DNA of 8,080 bases from an uncultured Acidimicrobium sp. (GTDB lineage: Bacteria; Actinomycetota; Acidimicrobiia; Acidimicrobiales; Ilumatobacteraceae), in NCBI GenBank assembly GCA_903853285.1, contig CAINTF010000057.1:1-8080 (forward strand), read 5' to 3'. The position numbers and the translations under genes are program-made. The notes beneath the pieces were generated by a model. That model saw nothing but the letters and a program-made list of their open reading frames with translations. It was not told the DNA's origin and did no database searches. Positions 1 to 6,205 of the stretch are shown here, one piece after another (within the stretch, counting starts at the first letter, position 1; every line of letters begins with the position of its first letter).

Positions 1-19
1 GCGAGTTTGTTTCAGTCAT
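1..19 (-). CDS. Start of the next gene of the fab operon (partial, cut by the window edge)
   Basis: On the minus strand an ATG lies 12 nt after the fabH stop and opens a frame reading M-T-E-T-N-S before the window ends. It is preceded by a purine-rich stretch (AAAGAGAA) that can serve as a ribosome binding site. Same strand, short gap and RBS-like sequence suggest the next gene of the fabD-fabH operon. In related bacteria the gene after fabH is often fabG, acpP or fabF. Six codons are too few to choose between them, so no function is assigned. Confidence 0.5.
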
Positions 20-31
20 TTCTCTTTCTTT

Positions 32-985
32 CTACTTCTGACCTTGCCAGCGCAAGATCGCACTTGCAGCAGTCATACCAGCTCCAAAGCCTACGAGCAA
101 AACTAAATCTCCATTTTTCAAACGACCTTTATCAGCTGCATCAAAAAACGCGAGCGGGATTGAAGCTGAAGAAGTATTTCCTGTTTCGTGTAACACGATG
201 GAAGTTTTTTCCATGGGCACACCAAGTCGATCGCATGCGGCGGAAATGATGCGTGTATTTGCTTGATGGGGGACAACTAGTGCAAGTTGATCTGCAGTGA
301 CTCCTGCGATTGCCATGGATTTCTGCGCGGAGTCGACCATGATGCGAACTGCTCTTCGGAAGACTTCTTTGCCGTCCATCTTGATGTATCCGCCAATTTC
401 TGCGTAAAGCAATTCTTCTGCAGAGCCATCAGCATCCAAATCCCATGCAAGTAGTTGACCTGGTCCTTCAACGGCTTCAAGCACGCACGCTCCGGAGCCA
501 TCTGCAAACAAAATCGCAGTGCCGCGATCAGTCCAGTCGGTGACGCGAGAAAGTGTGTCGGTGCCAATCACCAAGACTTTTTTTGCGCCCATAGCAATGA
601 GCCCATGAGCATTTACTAGTGCATACACAAATCCCGAACATGCAGCATTGATGTCGTAGGCACCGCACTTGAGCCCAAGTTGATTCTGCACGTTTGCCGA
701 TGTGCCCGGCACTGCTCGGTCAGGAGTGGTGGTTGCTAAAACAAGCGCGTCAATTTCGAGTGGGTCAACATTTGCCATCTGCATCGCCAACCGTGCGCTT
801 TGCACTGAGAGTCCTGCGGTGGTCCCGCCAATGTGCCGCTGATGGATGCCAGTACGTTCACGAATCCAAGCGTCATTGGTGTCAAGAGTCTTTGAAAGAT
901 CTTCGTTGGTGACAATTTTGTCTGGAAGGGCACGACCCCAACCTGTGATGACTGCGCCGCGAGCGCCAGAAGGAATTTGTGGCAT
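32..985 (-). CDS. fabH: 3-oxoacyl-[ACP] synthase III (beta-ketoacyl-ACP synthase III, KAS III)
   Basis: This cytoplasmic thiolase-fold enzyme starts type II fatty acid synthesis by condensing an acyl-CoA primer with malonyl-ACP. The 317-residue length is normal for the family. The catalytic triad is visible: Cys116 in the AACSGF motif, His240 in VPHQAN and Asn270 in ETGNTSS. Other hallmarks are the N-terminal GWGRALP and IRERTGI segments, the GGYIKMDGKEVFRRA segment (198-212) and the C-terminal GFGAGMTAAS glycine loop. The start follows the fabD stop by 11 nt, and a weak AGAG lies upstream, so it is probably translated as part of the fabD-fabH operon. The primer (acetyl-CoA or a branched acyl-CoA) cannot be told from motifs alone. 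The gene looks intact, with no sign of transfer. Confidence 0.96.
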   Translation of the reverse strand: MPQIPSGARGAVITGWGRALPDKIVTNEDLSKTLDTNDAWIRERTGIHQRHIGGTTAGLSVQSARLAMQMANVDPLEIDALVLATTTPDRAVPGTSANVQNQLGLKCGAYDINAACSGFVYALVNAHGLIAMGAKKVLVIGTDTLSRVTDWTDRGTAILFADGSGACVLEAVEGPGQLLAWDLDADGSAEELLYAEIGGYIKMDGKEVFRRAVRIMVDSAQKSMAIAGVTADQLALVVPHQANTRIISAACDRLGVPMEKTSIVLHETGNTSSASIPLAFFDAADKGRLKNGDLVLLVGFGAGMTAASAILRWQGQK

Positions 986-996
986 TGCTGATAACT

Positions 997-2184
997 CTAA
1001 TGCGATCTCAGCCAGGCAATTGGCTGATGAGCAGTCAGTCGTTCGCCGTCGACGGCTATGAAGTTTTGCAGAATGCCCGCAAACGGCGATCGAACTTCGG
1101 TATCGCCGACATGACCGAGTACATGACCAACATCAATTCGTGAGTTGTTCTCCACAGACATTTTCTTTGCAAACACCCCTGCGGCTGGGCTTACGACGAG
1201 ACGTTCGATTGCAAAGAGATGCTCTCCCTCGTGTGTGGGAGACGCAAGTGGTACTGATGTGGAAGAAAATACATTCATCCATTCAATGAGCGCGTCAAGA
1301 TCATCTGGTGTTGCAACACTGATGGTTTTGGCGTTATCGAGAGTTCGCTTTGCCATTCCGGTAAGAACGCCACCAGGTCCGAGTTCGATAAAGCCGCGCA
1401 CACCGAGATCGCCTAAGGCAAGTAGGCAATGCTTCCAACGCACAGGCGACGACAACTGAGCAGACAGCAATGAAGCCCATTCGGAACCGTGGTCATGGGC
1501 AAGTGCATCAACATTTGAAATAACTGGAACTTCCGTATCGCGAGGGCGAGCAGATGCGATGGCATCGCGAAGTCTGTCGCGCGCACTCGACATATAAGGA
1601 GTATGAAATGCGCCCGACACAGGAAGTGACATCACCCGTTTTGCTCCAAGAGCCTTAGCTTGTTCGGATGCCTTTGCTACACCTTCAAGTGATCCAGCGA
1701 TAACAACTTGGCCAGGTGCATTGAAATTGGCAACCCACACATCGGCGTCAGCCAAGCGACATGCAACCTCAACTTGTTCGTCGTCAAGACCAAGTACTGC
1801 AGCCATCGTTCCTGGTTGAGCAAGTCCTGCTTCATGCATGGCCGACGATCGTTCAGCAACCAGTCGTAAACCGTCGTCAAACCGCAGTGCACCGGTCGCA
1901 ACTAACGCCGTATATTCACCGAGGCTGTGACCTGCGCAAAAACTCGGTTCGATTCCGAGGCGCTCTACCGCATCTAGCACCATGAGCGACATGACAAATG
2001 TTGTCAGCTGTGCATTGCGGGTGTCTTTGAGTTCTTCGGCGTCGGCGTGGAGCAGAAGGTTGGAGACATCACGACCGACCACTTCGGACGCCTCGCCAAC
2101 CAACTCCCAACTTTCGTGGTCGACCCAGGCTGCGCCCATACCGGTGCGCTGTGAACCTTGACCTGGAAATGTGAAAGCGAGCAT
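997..2184 (-). CDS. fabD: Malonyl-CoA:ACP transacylase with a C-terminal biotinyl/lipoyl-like domain
   Basis: FabD moves the malonyl group from CoA to acyl carrier protein, supplying the extender for FabH and the elongating synthases. Residues 1 to about 300 are a complete transacylase: FPGQGSQ (6-12), nucleophile Ser87 in GHSLGE, Arg112, catalytic His194 in GAFHTPY, Gln243, and the ELGPGGVLTGM segment (267-277). FabD proteins are usually about 300-320 residues; this one has 395. After a linker (about 306-322), residues 325-393 resemble a biotinyl/lipoyl hammerhead. Two half-repeats, VVSPAAGVF (330-338) and VRSPFAGIL (364-372), are followed by a GE...QPIAWL ending. The hairpin that normally carries the modified lysine in an MKM motif is shortened to GDTE, so the domain should not be biotinylated or lipoylated. 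The MLAFTFPGQGSQ start fits the family. This is the first gene of the leftward fab operon. Confidence 0.95.
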   Translation of the reverse strand: MLAFTFPGQGSQRTGMGAAWVDHESWELVGEASEVVGRDVSNLLLHADAEELKDTRNAQLTTFVMSLMVLDAVERLGIEPSFCAGHSLGEYTALVATGALRFDDGLRLVAERSSAMHEAGLAQPGTMAAVLGLDDEQVEVACRLADADVWVANFNAPGQVVIAGSLEGVAKASEQAKALGAKRVMSLPVSGAFHTPYMSSARDRLRDAIASARPRDTEVPVISNVDALAHDHGSEWASLLSAQLSSPVRWKHCLLALGDLGVRGFIELGPGGVLTGMAKRTLDNAKTISVATPDDLDALIEWMNVFSSTSVPLASPTHEGEHLFAIERLVVSPAAGVFAKKMSVENNSRIDVGHVLGHVGDTEVRSPFAGILQNFIAVDGERLTAHQPIAWLRSH

Positions 2185-2348
2185 TGAGTACTGAACCCCG
2201 TTTATTTGCTTTGTGTTTGGCTGTTTCGGTGACTGGGACTGTTTCGGACCCTGTGATTACGGCCTTGCTATATCTACAGCGTAGAACTTGTCGCGGGTAG
2301 GTACGATGTTCCCTCGCAGTAAGCCAATTAATTAAACACTTCACTCGG
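2185..2348. promoter_or_regulatory. Divergent intergenic region between fabD and tRNA-Leu
   Basis: This 164-nt gap must hold the promoters for the leftward fab operon and the rightward tRNA-Leu block. It carries a 9-bp direct repeat (2221-2229 and 2239-2247) on the fabD side. Close to the tRNA it has an AT-rich box (2326-2336, AATTAATTAAA) that could be part of a -10 region. For fabD, a possible minus-strand pair is GCGACA (2289-2294) with TATAGC (2267-2272), 16 nt apart. Both promoter assignments are weak matches to consensus. No convincing protein-coding frame is seen here. Confidence 0.5.
2221..2247. repeat. Direct repeat CTGTTTCGG x2, candidate operator upstream of fabD
   Basis: The 9-mer CTGTTTCGG occurs at 2221-2229 and again at 2239-2247, an 18-bp period, so both copies face nearly the same side of the helix. 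On the fabD sense strand it reads CCGAAACAG. It lies about 40-60 nt upstream of the fabD start, downstream of or overlapping the likely promoter, where a repressor or activator of fatty acid synthesis could bind. The repeat itself is certain; the regulatory role is inference. Confidence 0.4.
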
Positions 2349-2434
2349 GCCCGAGTGGCGGAATGGCAGACGCGACGGACTCAAAATCCGTTGTCTGAAA
2401 GGGCGTGTGGGTTCGACTCCCACCTCGGGCACCA
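2349..2434 (+). tRNA. tRNA-Leu, anticodon CAA
   Basis: A complete class II tRNA reads UUG leucine codons. The acceptor strands are GCCCGAG (2349-2355) and CTCGGGC (2424-2430), followed by discriminator A and an encoded CCA (2432-2434). The D stem GCG/CGC (2358-2360 with 2371-2373) encloses a GG-containing loop. The anticodon stem ACGGA/TCCGT (2375-2379 with 2387-2391) encloses loop CTCAAAA, with anticodon CAA at 2382-2384. A long variable arm (2392-2406) can fold with a GAAA loop. The T arm is GTGGG-TTCGACT-CCCAC (2407-2423). The long variable arm and the anticodon agree on leucine. The next open reading frame begins 5 nt after the CCA. Confidence 0.97.
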
Positions 2435-2439
2435 AATTC

Positions 2440-2763
2440 ATGGACACTCCTACACTCATCGACGTGGCAAATAGAGGCATCAACAGCCGGCTCACCGAGC
2501 GGCGCTTACGCCGCGGCACCGAATCGCTCGTGTCGTTGCGCAATGAACTGAGCGTTGTAGAGGAGCAGGTCCAGCATTTTTCAGAAGAGGTGCATGATCT
2601 AGAGATTCGTGCTCTCGTTTCTGAAACCCCACTTGCCGATGCCGAATCGCGTGACGCGATGCGTCACATGCAGGCCATGACGAAGCATCGCGATTATTTG
2701 CGTGAAGCAATTGCCGAATTGGAATTGCGCCAAGATGATTTACTCGACAAGCTCGGTCACTAA
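2440..2763 (+). CDS. Small helical (coiled-coil) protein of unknown function
   Basis: I do not recognise this 107-residue protein. It is charged and almost free of Gly, Pro and aromatic residues, apart from a short break around SETPLADAE (61-69). This suggests two long helices, about 19-60 and 66-104, folding as an antiparallel coiled-coil hairpin. There is no signal peptide, membrane segment or metal-binding motif. The ATG at 2440 is 5 nt after the tRNA-Leu CCA. The frame is open further upstream, but only inside the tRNA, so an earlier start is unlikely; an in-frame GTG at 2464 is a possible alternative. No Shine-Dalgarno sequence fits outside the tRNA. It ends 11 nt before pdtaR on the same strand, so co-expression is likely and a role as structural or signalling partner is possible but unproven. 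Confidence 0.75.
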   Translation: MDTPTLIDVANRGINSRLTERRLRRGTESLVSLRNELSVVEEQVQHFSEEVHDLEIRALVSETPLADAESRDAMRHMQAMTKHRDYLREAIAELELRQDDLLDKLGH

Positions 2764-2774
2764 GCGACTCAACC

Positions 2775-3365
2775 ATGAGCACCACTCAGCCAAGCACCAG
2801 AATTGTTATTGCGGAAGACGAGGCAATTATTCGCCTTGATCTTCGCGAGACATTGGAAGAAGAGGGCTACATAGTTGTTGCCGATACTGGCCGTGGAGAC
2901 GACGCAATTGAGTTAGTTCGACAACATCGTCCTGATGTTGCAATATTCGATATCAAGATGCCAGGTCTCGACGGCCTAGATGCAGCTCGAGTAGTGAGCG
3001 CAGAAAAACTCTGTCCAGTGGTCATGCTTACCGCGTTTAGTCAACGAGAAGTAATAGAGCAAGCGCGCGATGCTGGGGCGCTCGCGTATTTGGTTAAACC
3101 CTTTCAAAAGACAGACCTCGTTCCGGCAATTGAATTGGCGATCGGTCGCTTTCGCGAAATGCTGACATTGAGTGGGGAGCGTGATGCACTCGGCGAACAA
3201 CTTGAGTTGCGCAAGCTGTTGGATCGCGCAAAGGGATTGTTGATAGACAAATATTCAATGACTGAGCAATCTGCCTTTGATTTCATTCAAAAAAATGCGA
3301 TGTCTACGCGAGCCAAAATGGTGGACGTGGCAAACCAGATACTGAGCGGACAGATCACTCCGTAG
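2775..3365 (+). CDS. pdtaR: Response regulator with RNA-binding ANTAR domain (PdtaR-like)
   Basis: This is a two-component response regulator whose output domain binds RNA and acts as a transcription antiterminator. The receiver domain (about 8-125) has the acidic pair Glu14/Asp15, phosphoacceptor Asp59 in FDIKMPG, switch Thr86 and Lys108 in LVKPF. The ANTAR domain (about 137-193) shows the family core: DRAKGLL (150-156), AFDFIQKNAM (167-176), an Arg at 179 and DVANQIL (184-190). At 196 residues it is close to mycobacterial PdtaR (Rv1626). Its sensor kinase PdtaS is usually encoded elsewhere, and none is seen in this window. The ATG lies 11 nt after the preceding stop with no strong Shine-Dalgarno sequence, suggesting translational coupling to the small upstream gene. 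Its place just before polA is conserved among actinobacteria as far as I know. Confidence 0.92.
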   Translation: MSTTQPSTRIVIAEDEAIIRLDLRETLEEEGYIVVADTGRGDDAIELVRQHRPDVAIFDIKMPGLDGLDAARVVSAEKLCPVVMLTAFSQREVIEQARDAGALAYLVKPFQKTDLVPAIELAIGRFREMLTLSGERDALGEQLELRKLLDRAKGLLIDKYSMTEQSAFDFIQKNAMSTRAKMVDVANQILSGQITP

Positions 3366-3392
3366 TTGTCGGTTATCGTCGTGGCATGAGCC

Positions 3393-3398
3393 AGGCGG
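3393..3398 (+). promoter_or_regulatory. Ribosome binding site of polA
   Basis: AGGCGG differs from the AGGAGG consensus at one base and ends 7 nt before the ATG at 3406. This supports that start over the in-frame ATG at 3415. The six T residues in between could be mistaken for a terminator tail, but no stem precedes them. Confidence 0.7.
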
Positions 3399-3405
3399 GT
3401 TTTTT

Positions 3406-6108
3406 ATGCAGTTAATGGTCCTCGATGGGAACTCGCTTGCGTACCGTGCGTTTTTTGCACTGCCCACCGATATGACGACAGCGAGTGGACAAGTAACAAA
3501 TTCTGTTTACGGATTTTGTTCAATGTTGTTGACGCTGATGAAGGATCACAAACCAGATGGCGTCATTGTGGTTTTTGATCGTAAGGAGAAAACCTTTCGG
3601 CACGAAGCTGCGCCAGAGTACAAAGCACAACGCGAAGCGCAGCCAGACATTTTGTATCAGCAAATGGACATTATTAAAGAAATGCTTGAGGTAATGGGCA
3701 TCGCTGCGATAGATGCTGCTGGGTTTGAAGGTGACGACCTCATTGCCACTATTGCGGAAAAAGCGGAGCAGGCAGGTGAAGATTTATTGATCGTGACGGG
3801 AGATAGAGACACGTATCAGTTGGTTCGCGACCCGCATATTCGAGTGCTGTACAACAAGCGAGGCGTGAGCGACTACGCGCTGTATGACGAAGCTGGAATA
3901 GTTGAGCGCACTGGCGTGACACCTGCGCAGTATTCGCAATATGCGGCGCTGCGGGGTGATCCAAGCGACAATCTCGACGGAGTGCCGGGAGTTGGAGAGA
4001 AGACGGCTGCAAAGTTGATGACGAAGTATCAGGACATTGTTTCTGTGTTTGATGCTGCCGACGAACAAACACCGAAACTCCGACAAGGTTTACTCGATAG
4101 TCGTGATCGTGTTTTGCGCAATGCGCAACTGATGATTCTTCGCAGGGACGCTCCCGTGACGATCGATATCACTCAAACAACTCCACGGCCGCGAATGAGC
4201 GAGCTGAAGACAATGTTTGAGACACTCGAATTTAAGTCGATGTATGCCCGTGCCAAGACTGTCTTTGGCGAAAATCAGGTAGCAACTACAAAATCTGGAA
4301 GCAGTGTGATAGTTGAGAGCGAAGATCATGCCGACAGCAATGCTCGGATCTTTGCAAAAATTGAACGCAGCGAAGACGTTAAATCGGCGGTTGCAGCGCT
4401 TGTCAAGATCGCCAAACTTGATGCTGCGGATATTGGAGTTGGCTGGGCCGGTGAACCAGGTCGTAGTGCGTTAGAAGGCATCGCGATCGTTGTCGATGTA
4501 AGCACCTCAGCAGTCGCATGGTTTGGCGTTGACGTACTTCAAGACAAGTTGGTGCTCGAAGGCATAAAGGCGCTTACAAAGATTCGTACTCATCATGCAA
4601 AGCCATTGCTGAGATGGCTATTGGAGCATGGTGTTGATTTGCGCTCACTCATGCTCGATACAACGATTGCTGCATATTTGCTCGATCCCAGTGACAATAA
4701 ATTTGAGATACAAGAGGTGCTGGGGAGATACACCAATTTCTCGCTTGAGGTTGGCGTTGCGGAGGAATCTGGACAGCTTGATTTTGGTTCGACCAATACA
4801 GATAATTCCCAACGCGTTTGCGATGAGGCCTTAGCGGTCTGCTTGCTCGCGGAACCGATTCTTAGGGCTTTGGATGTACAGGGAACAACCAAACTCTTCA
4901 CCGATGTGGAAATGCCACTAGTCCGTGTTTTGGCGCGAATGGAGTTAGATGGCATAGCTGTTGACGTGAAGCAGTTGTCAGCCATCAATGAAAACTTAAA
5001 GTCTCATGTTGCGCGCTTGACGACAATTCTTCATGATCTTGCTGGCAGAACATTCAACATCAATTCACCGACGCAGTTACGTGAAATTTTGTTCGAGGAG
5101 AAGAAGCTTGCTCCGGGCAAAAAGACAAAGACCGGATTCAGTACTGATGCAGCAACCCTTGAAAAGATCCGTGATCAGTGGCCCGAATTTATTGATCCGC
5201 TTTTGGAGTATCGAGAATTTGAAAAGTTGCGTTCAACCTATGGTCAGGGTCTACTTGACTCTGTTGGTGCCGATGGTCGAATCCACGCGACCTTTAATCA
5301 GACTGTTGCCCGCACTGGCCGTCTGTCGAGTGATCAACCAAATTTGCACAACATTCCCGTTCGCTCGGACGAAGGAAAAGTGTTTCGAACCGCGTTCATT
5401 CCTTCGAAGGGCCGAGAGTTTTTAGTAGCCGACTACAACCAAATCGAACTTCGTTGCATCGCTCATCTCGCAGATGATCCTGGTTTAATTGACGCGTTCA
5501 CACGCGGTATCGATGTGCACAGCGCAACAGCTTCGCGTTTATTCAAAGTTAAGGAATCTGATGTTTCGAGTGAACAACGTTCTCAATCGAAAATGGTGTC
5601 GTACGGACTTGCCTATGGAATGGAGGCTTACGGTCTGAGCCAGCGCCTCAGTGTTGGAGTTGGGGAAGCCTCTGGGATTCTCGATGCGTACTTTGTCGCG
5701 TTTCCAAATGTGAAGCAGTACATGGATGACACTGTTGAGCAGGCAAGAAAACGTGGATACACCGAAACATTGTTTGGACGCAGAAGACCAATACCCGAGC
5801 TCAACAGTAGTAATTTTCGGATTCGCCAAGCGGGTGAGCGCCAGGCAATGAATGCGGGTATCCAGGGTCTTGCCGCAGACATCTTCAAAATTGCATTAGT
5901 GCGCATCAGCGATGCGTTTGAGGAAGCCAATTTGGAGAGCCGTGTCATATTGCAGGTTCACGATGAGGTGATCATTGAAGCCATTGCGAGTGAGAAACAA
6001 GTGGTCGAAGAGATCGTTCTTACCCAGATGAAGCAGGCAGCAAGTCTCAAAGTTCCGCTTGAGGTGCATAGTGCCTGGGGTAAGTCTTGGGCCAGTGCCA
6101 AGGGTTAA
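3406..6108 (+). CDS. polA: DNA polymerase I
   Basis: Pol I removes RNA primers and fills gaps in replication and excision repair. This copy is 900 residues, a normal full length. The 5'-nuclease domain (about 1-290) keeps its acidic metal ligands: Asp7, Asp58 in VFDRK, EGDD (108-111), TGDRD (131-135) and GDPSDNLDGVPGVGEKT (184-200). The middle domain (about 315-490) has the 3'-5' exonuclease fold but not its DEDD catalytic residues, as in mycobacterial Pol I. The polymerase domain follows: RTGRLSSDQPNLHNIP (636-651), motif A DYNQIELR with Asp676, the O-helix with Arg725, Lys729 and Tyr733, and motif C VHDEV with Asp853. Tyr733 sits where E. coli has Phe762. A good ribosome binding site supports the start. 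The gene is intact, downstream of pdtaR and upstream of rpsA. Confidence 0.97.
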   Translation: MQLMVLDGNSLAYRAFFALPTDMTTASGQVTNSVYGFCSMLLTLMKDHKPDGVIVVFDRKEKTFRHEAAPEYKAQREAQPDILYQQMDIIKEMLEVMGIAAIDAAGFEGDDLIATIAEKAEQAGEDLLIVTGDRDTYQLVRDPHIRVLYNKRGVSDYALYDEAGIVERTGVTPAQYSQYAALRGDPSDNLDGVPGVGEKTAAKLMTKYQDIVSVFDAADEQTPKLRQGLLDSRDRVLRNAQLMILRRDAPVTIDITQTTPRPRMSELKTMFETLEFKSMYARAKTVFGENQVATTKSGSSVIVESEDHADSNARIFAKIERSEDVKSAVAALVKIAKLDAADIGVGWAGEPGRSALEGIAIVVDVSTSAVAWFGVDVLQDKLVLEGIKALTKIRTHHAKPLLRWLLEHGVDLRSLMLDTTIAAYLLDPSDNKFEIQEVLGRYTNFSLEVGVAEESGQLDFGSTNTDNSQRVCDEALAVCLLAEPILRALDVQGTTKLFTDVEMPLVRVLARMELDGIAVDVKQLSAINENLKSHVARLTTILHDLAGRTFNINSPTQLREILFEEKKLAPGKKTKTGFSTDAATLEKIRDQWPEFIDPLLEYREFEKLRSTYGQGLLDSVGADGRIHATFNQTVARTGRLSSDQPNLHNIPVRSDEGKVFRTAFIPSKGREFLVADYNQIELRCIAHLADDPGLIDAFTRGIDVHSATASRLFKVKESDVSSEQRSQSKMVSYGLAYGMEAYGLSQRLSVGVGEASGILDAYFVAFPNVKQYMDDTVEQARKRGYTETLFGRRRPIPELNSSNFRIRQAGERQAMNAGIQGLAADIFKIALVRISDAFEEANLESRVILQVHDEVIIEAIASEKQVVEEIVLTQMKQAASLKVPLEVHSAWGKSWASAKG

Positions 6109-6136
6109 TCGGCTGAATCTGACTGGTAGCGTGATC

Positions 6137-6160
6137 GTGCCTTACCGCAGGTAGGGCCAC
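6137..6160 (+). other. Stem-loop in the polA-rpsA gap (rpsA leader)
   Basis: GTG-CCTTACC (6137-6146) pairs with GGTAGG-GC-CAC (6150-6160) around a GCA loop, with a one-base T bulge and a two-base GC bulge. It lies 45 nt before the rpsA start in a 97-nt gap. No T-run follows, so it is not an intrinsic terminator. It may be an rpsA mRNA leader structure; ribosomal protein S1 is known to control its own translation in E. coli. The remainder of the gap shows no confident promoter. Confidence 0.35.
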
Positions 6161-6205
6161 TTAGCAATAGGTGCAACCGATCCCATCCACCGAAAGTACG
6201 TAATC

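Noticed and set aside
2069..2344. 91-codon minus-strand frame crossing the fabD 5' end and the intergenic region
   Set aside because: It overlaps the well-supported fabD N terminus in another frame, has a composition with no recognisable fold or motif, and would occupy the whole promoter region.
2407..2439. In-frame upstream ATG at 2407 that would lengthen the small helical protein by 11 residues
   Set aside because: It lies within the T arm of tRNA-Leu; mature tRNA sequence constrains these bases, and the extra residues are just translated tRNA.
2349..2440. tRNA-Leu as an integration site for a mobile element
   Set aside because: No integrase, insertion sequence or distant repeat of the tRNA 3' end is seen; downstream genes are conserved core genes.
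3384..3405. GC-rich stretch followed by six T residues as an intrinsic terminator between pdtaR and polA
   Set aside because: No stem of useful length can be formed before the T-run, and the AGGCGG there is better explained as the polA ribosome binding site.
4593..4988. 131-codon minus-strand frame inside polA
   Set aside because: Antisense shadow; Ser/Thr-rich translation with no domain, under an intact PolA reading frame.
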